Source: Clostridia bacterium (GTDB lineage Bacteria > Bacillota > Clostridia > Oscillospirales > CAG-272). From it: a DNA stretch of 5,977 bases. The notes beneath the pieces are model-generated. The model ran no database searches. It worked only from the letters and a program-made list of their open reading frames with translations, and was not told the origin of the DNA. The translations under genes were made by a program, and so were the position numbers. Positions 5,963-5,977 of this stretch are shown in pieces. The stretch is taken from contig JAGAFQ010000120.1 in NCBI GenBank assembly GCA_017612495.1, positions 1-5,977 of the forward strand. Direction: 5' to 3'. Within the stretch, counting starts at the first letter, position 1, and the number at the start of each line of letters is the position of its first letter.

Positions 5963-5977
5963 ATGGCAGAATCAAAC
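5963..5977 (+). CDS. Start of a further operon gene, cut off by the window
   Basis: ATG at 5963 opens a frame of five codons (MAESN) before the window ends. TAAGGAG at 5948-5954 is an excellent Shine-Dalgarno site eight bases upstream, and the gap from the protease stop is 24 bases, so this is very probably a real gene in the same operon. Five residues do not allow a name. Confidence 0.75.

Noticed and set aside
1..5977. CRISPR array, insertion sequence, prophage or defence genes
   Set aside because: No spaced repeat array, transposase, terminal inverted repeats or defence-type domains were seen; all genes are uniform in style and typical of core cell-wall functions.

Overview
The window looks like a piece of a Firmicutes chromosome, most likely from an anaerobic member of the Clostridia. 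The reasons are purine-rich Shine-Dalgarno sites before every complete gene, AT-rich intergenic DNA with sigma-A-like promoter elements, frequent AGA and ATA codons, and the gene set itself: a CdaR/PucR-type regulator, ftsE, ftsX, a secreted coiled-coil M23 hydrolase and an S41 processing protease. The assignment rests on gene content and signals only; no genus can be named.

Layout: all genes lie on the + strand. Positions 2-532 hold the 3' part of an integral membrane protein of unknown function. A 256-base AT-rich gap follows (533-788). It contains a strong terminator-like hairpin, phased A/T tracts, a good promoter (TTGAAT-17-TAAAAT), several candidate operator repeats and a strong ribosome binding site. 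From 789 a tightly packed unit runs to the right edge: regulator (789-1874), ftsE (1892-2578), ftsX (2565-3452, overlapping ftsE by 14 bases), M23 hydrolase (3479-4699), S41 protease (4721-5938), and the first five codons of another gene (5963 onward). Gaps are 17, -14, 26, 21 and 24 bases, with no terminator between genes, so this is probably one operon.

How the parts fit: FtsE (ATPase) and FtsX (membrane subunit) form a type VII-like ABC complex that does not transport. In studied bacteria it uses ATP hydrolysis to switch on a peptidoglycan hydrolase outside the membrane through contacts between the FtsX outer loop and the hydrolase coiled coil. The hydrolase gene directly downstream has a signal peptide, long coiled coils and a complete LytM zinc site, so it is the obvious partner. 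The S41 protease is membrane-anchored with its PDZ and catalytic domains outside, well placed to process or clear the hydrolase. The first gene suggests that the division/wall-remodelling operon is tied to a small-molecule signal through a diacid-recognition-type sensor. That last link is inference.

Nothing here looks like a mobile element, defence system, CRISPR array or structural RNA gene. The most interesting points are the regulator-ftsEX linkage, dyad and repeat elements around its promoter, the apparently catalytic M23 partner, and a G6 run in ftsE where loss of one base would join FtsE to FtsX in frame.
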